NCBI GenBank assembly: GCA_035250505.1
Contig: DATFFC010000116.1
Span: 1-12,916, forward strand
Origin: DASSBQ01 sp035250505
GTDB taxonomy: Bacteria; Nitrospirota; Nitrospiria; Nitrospirales; Nitrospiraceae
Length of the DNA: 12,916 bases
Direction: 5' to 3'
Numbering within the stretch: position 1 is the stretch's first letter; each line of letters begins with the position of its first letter. The translations under genes and the position numbers were made by a program. A model generated the notes under the pieces. That model was not told the origin of the DNA. It did not search any database and saw only the letters and a list, made by a program, of their open reading frames with translations. Positions 5,963 through 12,916 of this stretch are shown piece by piece.

Positions 5963-7507
5963 TCATACCTGTTTCGGTTCAAGAACCGGTTCGCGCCCCA
6001 CTTGCATCGCACTCTCCACCGGCCGGCTGATGCGCCATGCTCCCCATCCCGCGAGCAGTCCTGCCGCCATGCCGGCCAGATCGACACCGGCCAGGCGCCA
6101 CGTGTGAGCCGGGAGCGTGATCAAGAGATGGCTCTGAGTGGTGACCATATTAAGCGCCGGTAGGAGCGCAAACAGGATCGCCGAAGCACACAATGTCTTC
6201 TTCCAGGCCACATGTGCGTCCTGTATCAAGAAGGCATGCACCGCGCAAAGGGCCCACACCAGAAAAAACACGCGCATTTCCCACTGGGCACGGTCCGCTA
6301 GATCCATCGGGAACAGACGGTTGGCCCAGAAAAATGAGCCGACGGCCACTGGCAGCCCCGCGATGACGGCAATGTTGAGGCGTTCCGCCGCGCGATAGCC
6401 GTAGACCTGCTCGTGGGCCGCCTGTCGCGCACGGCGCTTCACCGTCCAGAGTACGAGTCCGGTGGCAATCATGGTACTGGCGGCCAGACCCATCAAAAAA
6501 TAGAGCCATCGAATCACACTTCTGTCGAACCAGAGATAATGCAGGCCGATCATCACCGAGTAGGTGAGAAATGCCGGACGGTCGCCGTTCCAGACTTGTA
6601 GTATTTCTCCCGTTGCGCCGTCGAACGTCACTCGATCGGAGATCAAGGCCAGCCGATCATCCGGCAGGCGGGTGATCTCTACCGTCGCCCCACGGTCGCC
6701 GGGATGCTTTACCTCGATCCATTCGGTCGTGCCGCCGTGCCAATGCTCGCGCGCCACGCGCTCGAGTTCCGGCAGCGAGACCAATTGAGCCGGACTATGT
6801 TGGGTTGCCAGCTCGATGTGCTGTTCCAAATCATCGAATACCTTCTCAGGATCGCCCCCATAAAACAGATGAACTCCGGCGGGCATGTAAATCTGCCAGA
6901 AAATCACCAGCCCGGTGAACGTAATCATGAAGTGGAAGGGCAGGACGAGCACGCTGGTCACATTGTGAAGATCCAGCCAGGCGCGATGGGGTGATGATTT
7001 TGGCCGGAAGGTAAAAAAGTCCTTGAAGAACCGATGGTGGATCGCGAGTCCTGTCACCAGCGCCACCAGCATCACCATCGCGGCTGTGCCGACCATCCAC
7101 ACGCCCGGGTCGTCCAGATGCAACTGATAGTGGAATCGATAAAAGAAGTCGCCGCCCCGTGTCTCTCGAGCGGTCAGCACATCGCCTGAGACCGGATCGA
7201 TCAGCCGTTCTTCAAAGCTGTCGCCGGCCTTCCAAAAGATCTTGGTGACGGGAATACGGGTCGTGGGAAGCTGGATCCACCAATGATCCGAATCGCCGCC
7301 CAACTTCGCCAGGTGTCGTGAAGCGGCATCGACGTTGGGAAGCGACGATGTCTGGATCTGATGCAGCTCGGGCTGCATCCAGTATGTGATCTCTTTGTCA
7401 AAAACGGTAAGGGTGCCGGTCAGAAAGATGGCAAACAAGAGCCATCCAAAGAGCAGTCCGCTCCACGTGTGCAGCCAGTCCATGGATTGTGTGAAACTGT
7501 CCTTCAT
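5963..7507 (-). CDS. PepSY-domain inner-membrane protein, likely ferrisiderophore reductase
   Basis: The 514-residue protein begins with WLHTWSGLLFGWLLFAIFLTGTL (helix at about 17-37), the start of PepSY-associated transmembrane proteins (FsrB/PiuB type). Further membrane segments lie near 138-156, 184-206, 331-353, 377-394, 411-427, 438-455 and 476-492. Two periplasmic blocks (about 40-125 and 208-310) hold the PepSY-like regions, including the DPVSGDVL and FDGATGEIL turns. Membrane-face histidines (His13, His126, His130, His157, His181, His192, His323) could bind heme. The family is linked to reductive release of iron from siderophores. The ATG at 7507 is chosen because the protein starts with the conserved MKDSFTQSMDWLH. 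The frame reaches 7681, but only across the DUF3649 gene. It is flanked by DUF3649 (40-base gap) and DUF3325 (1-base gap). Confidence 0.85.
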   Translation of the reverse strand: MKDSFTQSMDWLHTWSGLLFGWLLFAIFLTGTLTVFDKEITYWMQPELHQIQTSSLPNVDAASRHLAKLGGDSDHWWIQLPTTRIPVTKIFWKAGDSFEERLIDPVSGDVLTARETRGGDFFYRFHYQLHLDDPGVWMVGTAAMVMLVALVTGLAIHHRFFKDFFTFRPKSSPHRAWLDLHNVTSVLVLPFHFMITFTGLVIFWQIYMPAGVHLFYGGDPEKVFDDLEQHIELATQHSPAQLVSLPELERVAREHWHGGTTEWIEVKHPGDRGATVEITRLPDDRLALISDRVTFDGATGEILQVWNGDRPAFLTYSVMIGLHYLWFDRSVIRWLYFLMGLAASTMIATGLVLWTVKRRARQAAHEQVYGYRAAERLNIAVIAGLPVAVGSFFWANRLFPMDLADRAQWEMRVFFLVWALCAVHAFLIQDAHVAWKKTLCASAILFALLPALNMVTTQSHLLITLPAHTWRLAGVDLAGMAAGLLAGWGAWRISRPVESAMQVGREPVLEPKQV

Positions 7508-7547
7508 CGGCGCGACGGCTGACCCTTTGTGGGAACGAACATCCGGC

Positions 7548-7844
7548 TCATCCGCCGGCGGTTCGCGCGAGCGGGAGAGCAATGGCGGCACACACAGCGG
7601 CCGGAGCGAGAAGCCCGAGCCAGGCCCGGGCTGGGGTTGATGCGCCGAAGGCCCAAAGAATGGCGCCCGTGTAGAGGGCAAAGGAGAGCATGGCGGCGGT
7701 CAGGATTGCTTCAGTTTTTGGGAAGGGCAGGAGCACCGTCAGGCAGGCTGTGGCCGCATAAGTAAAGGCGTATCCGCCCAACGCGGCGGCGCCGATACGG
7801 GAAGCCACGTCCTGACAAGAAACTTTCTTCGAGCGGCTGTTCAC
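7548..7844 (-). CDS. DUF3649-type small membrane protein
   Basis: The 98-residue protein has three hydrophobic segments and the DUF3649 pattern: SRIGAAALGGYAF (15-27), LPFPKTEAILTAAMLSFALYTGAILWAF (39-66) and a Trp-containing third helix. It is regularly found as the first of a small set with PepSY and DUF3325 proteins, and no function is assigned to the family. The GTG at 7844 is used as start because GGAGGGG lies just upstream with a 1-3 base spacing, and no ATG occurs before residue 51. It is the first gene of the minus-strand run and so should carry the operon promoter. Confidence 0.75.
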   Translation of the reverse strand: MNSRSKKVSCQDVASRIGAAALGGYAFTYAATACLTVLLPFPKTEAILTAAMLSFALYTGAILWAFGASTPARAWLGLLAPAAVCAAIALPLARTAGG

Positions 7845-7881
7845 ACCCCTCCATCTTAGGGAGACGTTTCAGATCGCCAAA

Positions 7882-7900
7882 GCCTCACCTCTAGTGAGGC
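7882..7900. promoter_or_regulatory. Perfect inverted repeat in the leader of the DUF3649-PepSY-DUF3325 operon
   Basis: GCCTCAC (7882-7888) and GTGAGGC (7894-7900) form a perfect 7-base inverted repeat around CTCTA, 38 bases upstream of the DUF3649 GTG. It could be an operator or a leader hairpin. It does not resemble the AT-rich Fur box. A second, weaker repeat, CACAG (7952-7956) and CTGTG (7963-7967), lies about 50 bases further upstream. Confidence 0.35.
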
Positions 7901-8031
7901 AAGAGTAACAAACCGAGGGACTAGGTCTTCCTAATCTCAACTATGTTGTTACACAGCAGAATCTGTGAAGATTGGGGCACTGCCTCTCTGGCGCCGAAGA
8001 AAACGAGGACGTCAAACACGCGTCTGCAAGG

Positions 8032-8620
8032 TCAAGAAGGCTTGGAGGGCGGTGGTTCTTCCGACGAAGCTGCGCCCTGCAGATAGTCCTTCTCGCACTT
8101 TCGCAAGAACGCGAGATGGCGGTCGAGATACACATCTCTTATCATGCCGTAACCTCCCGGCCGCCTAGCCTCACCGGCATTCAGGCCCATGAGCCATAGA
8201 TTGCGGATCCCGACGAACAGCGGAACGGTTTGTAAGTCGGTTTCAGAGAAGGGTCGCGCGTCCTGATAGCCGCGAAGGAAATCTTTCCAGACTTCGTCTT
8301 CCTTGTCTTGCCATCTTGCACTCCATCGAAAGGTCGCTAGGTCATACGCCCGCCAGCCGTGTCCGCAACAATCCAAATCAAACCACGTCAGTGTATCGTT
8401 CGAGATGGCAGCGTTGAACTCATGCGCATCTCCATGACGGAAACCCTTGTCGGAGGGATTGAGAGCCATGACCTCCTGGCGCAGTCGGTCTGCGAAATCC
8501 CGGAGAAAGTCCCTGTCTTTGTCGTTCAGACCTGGGCGTAGAAACGTACACTCGATGGCACGTGAGCCGGCGTACTGAGGGAGGTGGTGCGATGATTCAC
8601 TTTGAGCCAATAGATCCAAA
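8032..8620 (-). pseudogene. 5'-truncated APH/homoserine-kinase-like phosphotransferase
   Basis: Only the C-lobe of an aminoglycoside-phosphotransferase-fold kinase remains, about 196 residues of an expected 320-340. Clear marks are HGDAHEFN, the Brenner catalytic loop, then FDLDCCGHGWRAYDLA with the Mg-binding D-x-D, and later RPFSETDLQTVPLFVGIRNLWLMGL. The likeness begins near HLDLLAQ (about 8620). Upstream the frame stays open to 8889, but that sequence is low-complexity, unlike any kinase N-lobe, and runs antisense through the Fur-family gene. The ATP-binding N-lobe is absent, so activity is not expected. No start codon with a ribosome binding site is seen near 8620. The 5' boundary given is approximate. 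Confidence 0.7.
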
Positions 8621-8726
8621 TGGATGTGGCTACTTAGTCTTGAGGATGAATCCTGTTCCGGCAAGGATGAGGAAACTCTCTCATGACTCGTCTTAGATAG
8701 GAGGAAAGGGACTCGCTGTTGTCTCA

Positions 8727-8742
8727 AGTGAATATTGTCACA
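8727..8742. promoter_or_regulatory. CRP/FNR-like inverted repeat upstream of the Fur-family gene
   Basis: AGTGA-ATATTG-TCACA matches 9 of 10 defined bases of the CRP consensus TGTGA-N6-TCACA, and the core GTGA/TCAC is perfectly symmetric. It ends 16 bases before the preferred GTG start at 8759, a position where a bound protein would overlap the promoter or leader and repress. The match could be chance, and no -10/-35 pair is evident around it. Confidence 0.35.
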
Positions 8743-8758
8743 GAAGGACGGAGAACAC

Positions 8759-9298
8759 GTGAGAACAACCCTCAAACATATGTGTTCTGCTGAGCCGAGT
8801 CGAACTATCCAGGAAAAGATCGTCCGATTCCGTTCGACGCTGGGACGCTCGTCTCGTAAATGGAGCATCCCACGGGAGCGGATCCTCAACGCGTTTCTCG
8901 CGCAGGATCACATCACGGCTCATGAACTCTACGGTCTGCTCGATATCAACGGTCAACGGGTCTCATTGAGCACGATCTATCGAACGATGGGCATGCTCTG
9001 CAAGATGGGCATCGCACGTCTTCGGCACTTCGGAGAAAAGGCGCAGTACGATAACGTGTCGTCAAAGGGAGACCATGACCATCTGATCTGTACGGACTGC
9101 GGTGACATCGTCGAGTTCAAAGACTCCGCCATTGAAAATTTGCGACAGCGGATCGCCGCCGCGCACGGCTTTTGTCTGACCGCTCAGATTCTCGAACTGT
9201 ATGGGCTCTGTTCGAGATGCAAGTTTCCCGCGTGGGTGTCGCGCAATCGTGTGATCCTTGATTCTCCATTTTCAACCGGTTTGGGCAAGCGCGGTTGA
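8759..9298 (+). CDS. Fur-family metal-responsive transcriptional regulator
   Basis: Fur proteins bind operators as dimers when loaded with Fe(II), Zn(II), Mn(II) or heme, and repress metal-uptake genes. With the GTG at 8759 the product has 179 residues. GGAG lies 5 bases before this codon, whereas an in-frame TTG at 8735 and ATG at 8780 have no such site. The winged helix includes RERILNAFL (39-47), HITAHELY (51-58) and the recognition helix SLSTIYRTMGML (70-81). HDHLICTDCG (106-115) supplies the regulatory-metal histidines and first Cys pair, and CSRC (151-154) the second structural-zinc pair. The first 35 or so residues and a short C-terminal tail are extra compared with a 145-residue Fur. 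The position among TonB, PepSY and ZIP genes favours iron control, but Zur or PerR is not excluded. Confidence 0.88.
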   Translation: MRTTLKHMCSAEPSRTIQEKIVRFRSTLGRSSRKWSIPRERILNAFLAQDHITAHELYGLLDINGQRVSLSTIYRTMGMLCKMGIARLRHFGEKAQYDNVSSKGDHDHLICTDCGDIVEFKDSAIENLRQRIAAAHGFCLTAQILELYGLCSRCKFPAWVSRNRVILDSPFSTGLGKRG

Positions 9299-9304
9299 CT
9301 TGCC
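9272..9304. other. Two overlapping, mutually exclusive hairpins at the end of the Fur-family gene
   Basis: TCAACCG (9272-9278) pairs perfectly with CGGTTGA (9292-9298), whose last three bases are the Fur stop codon. GGCAAG (9284-9289) pairs perfectly with CTTGCC (9299-9304). The arms interleave, so both cannot form at once in a normal hairpin. The element lies between convergent genes (gap 9299-9340). Neither hairpin is followed by a T-run on either strand, so terminator activity is uncertain. Confidence 0.35.
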
Positions 9305-9340
9305 GAGGATGGCGCAGTGGAGCAGCGATCAGGCGCGTCG

Positions 9341-11170
9341 TCACGACGGAGAATGCTGGTTCCCGAGATGGGCGAATGACGTCTCCAATTCCGGGAGATA
9401 CTCACGGTAGGTTCGCCAGCGACAGACGGAGCGCGTATAAATCGGCTGCCGGACCTGCCAGCGGCTAGGGGTCTGCACGGCGCGAGCGTTCCTGTGAAAA
9501 TCGAGGCAACGTTCATCCCAGGGCACCCGCAAAAAGGCCATGATGCGACGGGCCTGTCCTTCTAAGTCTGCGACCGTATCTTCATACTGAACATCCAGGA
9601 TCGGCAGGGGAAGCACTGCGTGCCAATGCTCCATTAACCGCCGGTATTCAACCATGTAATGCGCGAGATCGCCAAAGTCAGTGGCGTAGGTTTGGTCGGG
9701 ATTGAAATTTTCCATCCAGATCGAGAGCGCATTGTCCCGCGCGTCGCGCCGGCAGTGCAACACGCGGGCATTGGGAAAGAGAAGCGCCGCAAAGGCCAGA
9801 TGAAAAAAGTTCAGCGGCTGCTTGTCGCTGATGCGTCGGCAATTCGCCGGAGCCCCGTATCGCAACGCGGTCAGGTATTCATGAGCCAGTCGGTGACCGC
9901 TCATCTCATCGTCTAAGTATCGGGCTGCTTCCCAGGGCGCCACATCGGCTCTCTCCAGCGACTGCTTCGCCAGTCGGGCCAGATCGGGGAGCTCCCCCGC
10001 CCCATGCAGGAGCGGATGGGCCGAGAGAATCTGTTCGGTCAAGGTCGTGCCCGAACGCGGCAAGCCGACGATGAACACCGGTTGGTCGGTTCCGATGCCG
10101 ATATGGCGGCGGGTGGCAAAGAATTCGGCGGTGTAGGTCTCACTGACGGCTGCGATCCGAGCCGTCAGCGCTGCGCGATTCAATGACCCCGCGGCTTTGC
10201 GCCTCGCCGCATTGGCCCGCATGCCGGCGACCGCGGCTTCACGGAACTGTCCGCGGCGGTCATACCACTTCGTCAGGCCATACCCCATCAGGGCTTTCGC
10301 TTCTGCGGACCCGTCCGTTCGATCGAGCGCCCGTTCAAGCTGTTCGATCCATTCGCGGCCCTCGTCGCCTTTCGCAAGGGCCAGATAGTGCCCGAGCGCC
10401 AGGGCATGGCCCGGTTGTCGATGCAGAACGTTCCGATAGCAGCTCAGCGCCGCCTCTTCCTGGCCGAGGTCTTCGAGTGTCCGGCCCAGTCCGAACCAGC
10501 TGTCGATACAGTCAGGATCTATGATCAGTGAACGGCGAAAAAGCGACTCGGCCCGGTCAACGTCGCCCCGGTGCGATACTTCTTGCGCCAGGCGGGTGTG
10601 GGCTTTGGCCAGCGACGGATCGTAGGCCGCGGCTCGCTCGAAACAGCCGATCGCGTCCTCCAGTTGTTGTGCATCAACCAATAGATTTCCGAGGCTCAGA
10701 TAGGACTCCGCTCGAGTCGGATCGATGATCAACGCCTGCTTCAGGGCCTCGAAGGCCCGCTGGGTTCGACCGGCCTGCCGGAGAGCCAGACCCAAGTTGT
10801 GCCAGCCGTCGGCATAGGGGGGGGCAATTTCGACGGCCTTCTCGAAGCACATGATCGCGTTGCGAAGATTTCTCGACAAGACATGGATCCGCCCGTGGTC
10901 GGACCAGGCGCGTGGGTCCTGCGGGGCCAATTCAGTCGCGCGAGTCGCGATGATCAGGGCCTGTTCCTGCTCACCTAGGACGATGAGCACTTGGGCTAGG
11001 TACCGGCAGGCGTCTGAATCATCGGGCCATGTGGTCAGATGTTGTTCGCACAGTCGCTTGGCGGTAAGGAGATCATCGGCATTCAGCGCCGCTTGAACGG
11101 ATGCACGGAGCGATGGCTCGGACGGTTTCTGATCGTTAGTACCGGAATGGGATCGGCTGAGGGTGCTCAT
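9341..11170 (-). CDS. TPR-repeat sulfotransferase
   Basis: The 609-residue protein joins an N-terminal superhelix of about seven TPR units of 34 residues (roughly 33-254) to a PAPS-dependent sulfotransferase domain (from about 363). The domain shows the 5'-phosphosulfate loop VGLPRSGTT (368-376), AGE (391-393), DKQPLNFFHL (449-458) and the 3'-phosphate motif CRRDARDNALS (473-483). Such enzymes move sulfate from PAPS to a hydroxyl, and the TPR part probably recruits the acceptor or a partner. The acceptor is not readable from sequence. There is no signal peptide, so a cytoplasmic enzyme is expected. The ATG at 11170 follows an A-rich AAGAAAAG stretch and is preferred over TTG at 11221 or GTG at 11218, which would leave a 14-17 base gap to the receptor gene. 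With this start the gap is 65 bases. The two genes are probably one transcript. Confidence 0.87.
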   Translation of the reverse strand: MSTLSRSHSGTNDQKPSEPSLRASVQAALNADDLLTAKRLCEQHLTTWPDDSDACRYLAQVLIVLGEQEQALIIATRATELAPQDPRAWSDHGRIHVLSRNLRNAIMCFEKAVEIAPPYADGWHNLGLALRQAGRTQRAFEALKQALIIDPTRAESYLSLGNLLVDAQQLEDAIGCFERAAAYDPSLAKAHTRLAQEVSHRGDVDRAESLFRRSLIIDPDCIDSWFGLGRTLEDLGQEEAALSCYRNVLHRQPGHALALGHYLALAKGDEGREWIEQLERALDRTDGSAEAKALMGYGLTKWYDRRGQFREAAVAGMRANAARRKAAGSLNRAALTARIAAVSETYTAEFFATRRHIGIGTDQPVFIVGLPRSGTTLTEQILSAHPLLHGAGELPDLARLAKQSLERADVAPWEAARYLDDEMSGHRLAHEYLTALRYGAPANCRRISDKQPLNFFHLAFAALLFPNARVLHCRRDARDNALSIWMENFNPDQTYATDFGDLAHYMVEYRRLMEHWHAVLPLPILDVQYEDTVADLEGQARRIMAFLRVPWDERCLDFHRNARAVQTPSRWQVRQPIYTRSVCRWRTYREYLPELETSFAHLGNQHSPS

Positions 11171-11235
11171 GTTTCTTTTCTTCGTAAGGGCATTCAGCAG
11201 GCGTGAACCTTGATTCACCAAGAACGCGGCGCATG

Positions 11236-12916
11236 TCAGAAGAACACCCGTAGCGACGCGAAGACGCTGATCGGCGCGCCGAACTGGTTATAGGCATTTG
11301 GCGTACCGGGATACTCGATATATTTTTGGTTGAGCAGATTGCGGAGGTTGACGGTCACATCGTACCGTTTGTTTCCTCGGTAGAAGAGGAGCGCATCCAC
11401 CCGTTGATAGGGATCTGTACTGATCGCATTGGGCAGCGTCACTTCATATCCGCCCGTGAAATAGACTCCGCCGCCGAAACCGAACCCTCGCAACGGCCCG
11501 GACTGCAACTCATACGTCCCGAAAACTCTTCCAAAATAGTCCCGCGGGACTCGGAATGGGGTACTGCCGACAAACGATGGATTGAGCGGGTCGTTTTGTA
11601 TCTCTGCATCAAGGAAGGTGAGCGCAGCGTTTAGGTTTAAACCCGGGGTCGGCTGACCATTCACGTCAAATTCCACCCCTTGATTGCGCTGCTGTCCGAT
11701 CGCGATCGAGAATCGATTGTCCGTCGGATCGATGGACGGGGAATTCCGAAGATAGGTCCGGAACACGGCGGCGGTGATCCGGAGACGGTCCTGAAAAAAG
11801 TTCAACCTGGCGCCCGTTTCATAATTGAGACTCTTCTGGGGCTCCAGCAATTGGTTGCCTCGTGTGAGGAAGAAGGGTTGCGGAGCGAACCCCTGCTGAA
11901 TGCCGCCATAGACGTTCAGCCATTCGGTGACTTTCAATGTCGCGCCGGCTCGACCGGTCCAGGCGGACCGAGTCTGGTCGTTCTGTACGCCGGTCAATGT
12001 GTTGCGGTTTGTCGAGTCCGCATTGTCGTGCCGTCCCGCCAAGACGAGGGTCAATCGTTCGAAGGGACGGATGACCGTTTGCGCGAATACGCCGGTCTGT
12101 TTCAGAGTTGCACGGAAGGGGGTTGTCGCCAGGCTCGTCAAGAACGAATCGGAGGCCACGGGTATGCCGTTCCTCGGATTGAACACGTTGTCGATCACGG
12201 GTGGTCCGCCTTCCGGCAAATAGGTATAGCCGAGAAAGAAATTTTGCGTCATGTCGCGATGGTCCGCGCCGGCCAGGATTTCGTGCTTTTGTCCCAAGAG
12301 CTCGAACTCCTTGCTGAGAAACAGTTCGCCCGCATAGGTATCGAAGCGGTTAAGCCGAAAACCGTTGTTGAGGTAAGAGTCTCCGCTCGGAGGAATGCCG
12401 CCGTACGAATAGCTATACACCACCTTATCGGTCAGATCGGACTTCGATACCTTGCCTCTGGCCGTGAGCTTGATGCCGTGGATGAATTGATGATTGTAAT
12501 GCAGCTCGCCGTTGTAGCCGGTATAGCTGGTATAGGCTCCGACTCCGGCCCCGCCGCCGAAGTTGCGCGTGCGCGGCACATTGAGCATTTTGCCATCGCT
12601 CGTGAGCGGCCAACCGGGATAGCTGGCGCCCTGGAACTTTTGATAGGTGCCGACGATGAGCAGCTTGCCGGCGCCTTTGAAGAGATCGAACTCGGCGGAT
12701 GGCGCGACGGTATATTGCCGAACCGGTGTGAAATCGACGAAGTTGCCGCCGTCTTCGACGGCGAAGACCAATCGGCCTCGAATGTCATCGTGATTCGGCA
12801 TGACGCCGTTGGCATCGACCATCCCTCTGGCCAAGCCGTAGGAACCGACATTGGATTCGACGGTCGTGAAGTTGTAGCGCTGAGGGGTCTTGGTGATACG
12901 GTTGATGATCCCACCG
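11236..12916 (-). CDS. TonB-dependent siderophore receptor (5' part outside the window)
   Basis: An open frame of 559 residues runs into the right edge, so the signal peptide, TonB box and first part of the plug are missing. It enters with GIINRITKTP, the end of the plug domain (usually GGVINIVTK), then goes through alternating beta-strands of the 22-strand barrel. DHRDMTQNFF, YGGIQQGFAP, LNYETGARLNFF, EFDVNGQPTPGLNL and LRNLLNQKYIEYPGT are typical barrel and turn segments of FpvA/FecA-like receptors. The C-terminus SVFASLRVFF ends in Phe, as required for outer-membrane insertion. Receptors of this class import ferric siderophores using ExbB-ExbD-TonB energy. The specific ligand cannot be predicted. 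The sulfotransferase gene follows after 65 bases. An internal TTG at 12834 is not a real start, because the frame is uninterrupted upstream of it. Confidence 0.9.
   Translation of the reverse strand, partial: GGIINRITKTPQRYNFTTVESNVGSYGLARGMVDANGVMPNHDDIRGRLVFAVEDGGNFVDFTPVRQYTVAPSAEFDLFKGAGKLLIVGTYQKFQGASYPGWPLTSDGKMLNVPRTRNFGGGAGVGAYTSYTGYNGELHYNHQFIHGIKLTARGKVSKSDLTDKVVYSYSYGGIPPSGDSYLNNGFRLNRFDTYAGELFLSKEFELLGQKHEILAGADHRDMTQNFFLGYTYLPEGGPPVIDNVFNPRNGIPVASDSFLTSLATTPFRATLKQTGVFAQTVIRPFERLTLVLAGRHDNADSTNRNTLTGVQNDQTRSAWTGRAGATLKVTEWLNVYGGIQQGFAPQPFFLTRGNQLLEPQKSLNYETGARLNFFQDRLRITAAVFRTYLRNSPSIDPTDNRFSIAIGQQRNQGVEFDVNGQPTPGLNLNAALTFLDAEIQNDPLNPSFVGSTPFRVPRDYFGRVFGTYELQSGPLRGFGFGGGVYFTGGYEVTLPNAISTDPYQRVDALLFYRGNKRYDVTVNLRNLLNQKYIEYPGTPNAYNQFGAPISVFASLRVFF

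Noticed and set aside
7508..7681. Longer PepSY start
   Set aside because: The extra Pro/Arg-rich stretch is a shadow of the DUF3649 gene, and the family starts at the MKDSFTQ position.
8699..8704. Strong AGGAGG upstream of the Fur-family gene
   Set aside because: No start codon in the Fur frame lies at a usable distance, and the TTG 15 bases on is out of frame.
11203..11218. GTGAA-N6-TTCAC inverted repeat between receptor and sulfotransferase genes
   Set aside because: The stem is only 5 base pairs with no T-run, so it is too weak to call a terminator or operator.
12432..12914. 160-codon minus-strand frame rich in Ser/Arg/Pro
   Set aside because: It is an out-of-frame shadow of the TonB receptor gene.
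1..12916. Search by eye for CRISPR, tRNA, transposase, phage or attachment-site signals
   Set aside because: No regular repeats, cloverleaf, DDE/integrase motifs or terminal inverted repeats were recognised. A tRNA or motif scan would be needed for certainty.

Overview
The window looks like an accessory, iron- and metal-related region of a moderately GC-rich Gram-negative bacterium. The outer-membrane TonB-dependent receptor requires an outer membrane, and the TonB/PepSY/DUF3325/DUF3649 set is typical of diderm bacteria. Protein flavour recalls Nitrospira-like or proteobacterial genomes, but nothing here fixes the taxon. No rRNA, tRNA, CRISPR array, transposase or integrase was seen, and no gene-free stretch exceeds about 190 bases.

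Layout, left to right. Positions 154-698 (+) hold a ribbon-helix-helix antitoxin and a MazF/PemK-type toxin whose frames overlap by 73 bases. Positions 782-1774 (+) encode a family 3 glycoside hydrolase (NagZ-like) with an apparent 1-base frameshift near its N-terminus and an Asn where the catalytic-dyad Asp is expected. From 1910 to 7844 everything reads on the minus strand. In transcription order this is DUF3649 protein, PepSY ferrisiderophore-reductase-like protein, DUF3325 protein, ZIP metal transporter, a serine beta-lactamase-like hydrolase, and a second, ruined serine hydrolase (internal deletion plus two frameshifts). Positions 8032 to about 8620 (-) are the C-terminal half of a broken APH-type kinase. 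Positions 8759-9298 (+) encode a Fur-family regulator with a CRP-like inverted repeat just upstream. Positions 9341 to the right edge (-) hold the 3' part of a TonB-dependent siderophore receptor followed by a TPR-sulfotransferase gene.

Working model (inference): ferric siderophore enters through the TonB receptor, the PepSY protein and its two small partners take part in iron release or reduction at the inner membrane, ZIP moves a divalent metal, and the Fur-family protein controls the set. The TPR-sulfotransferase is the odd member: it lies directly behind the receptor, suggesting sulfation of a siderophore, surface glycan or receptor-linked substrate.

Decay is unusually concentrated: one multiply broken hydrolase, one half kinase, and one glycosidase with a frameshift and an altered catalytic residue. 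Two of the three apparent frameshifts fall in GGG runs, so assembly error must be considered. The internal deletion and the missing kinase N-lobe cannot be explained that way.
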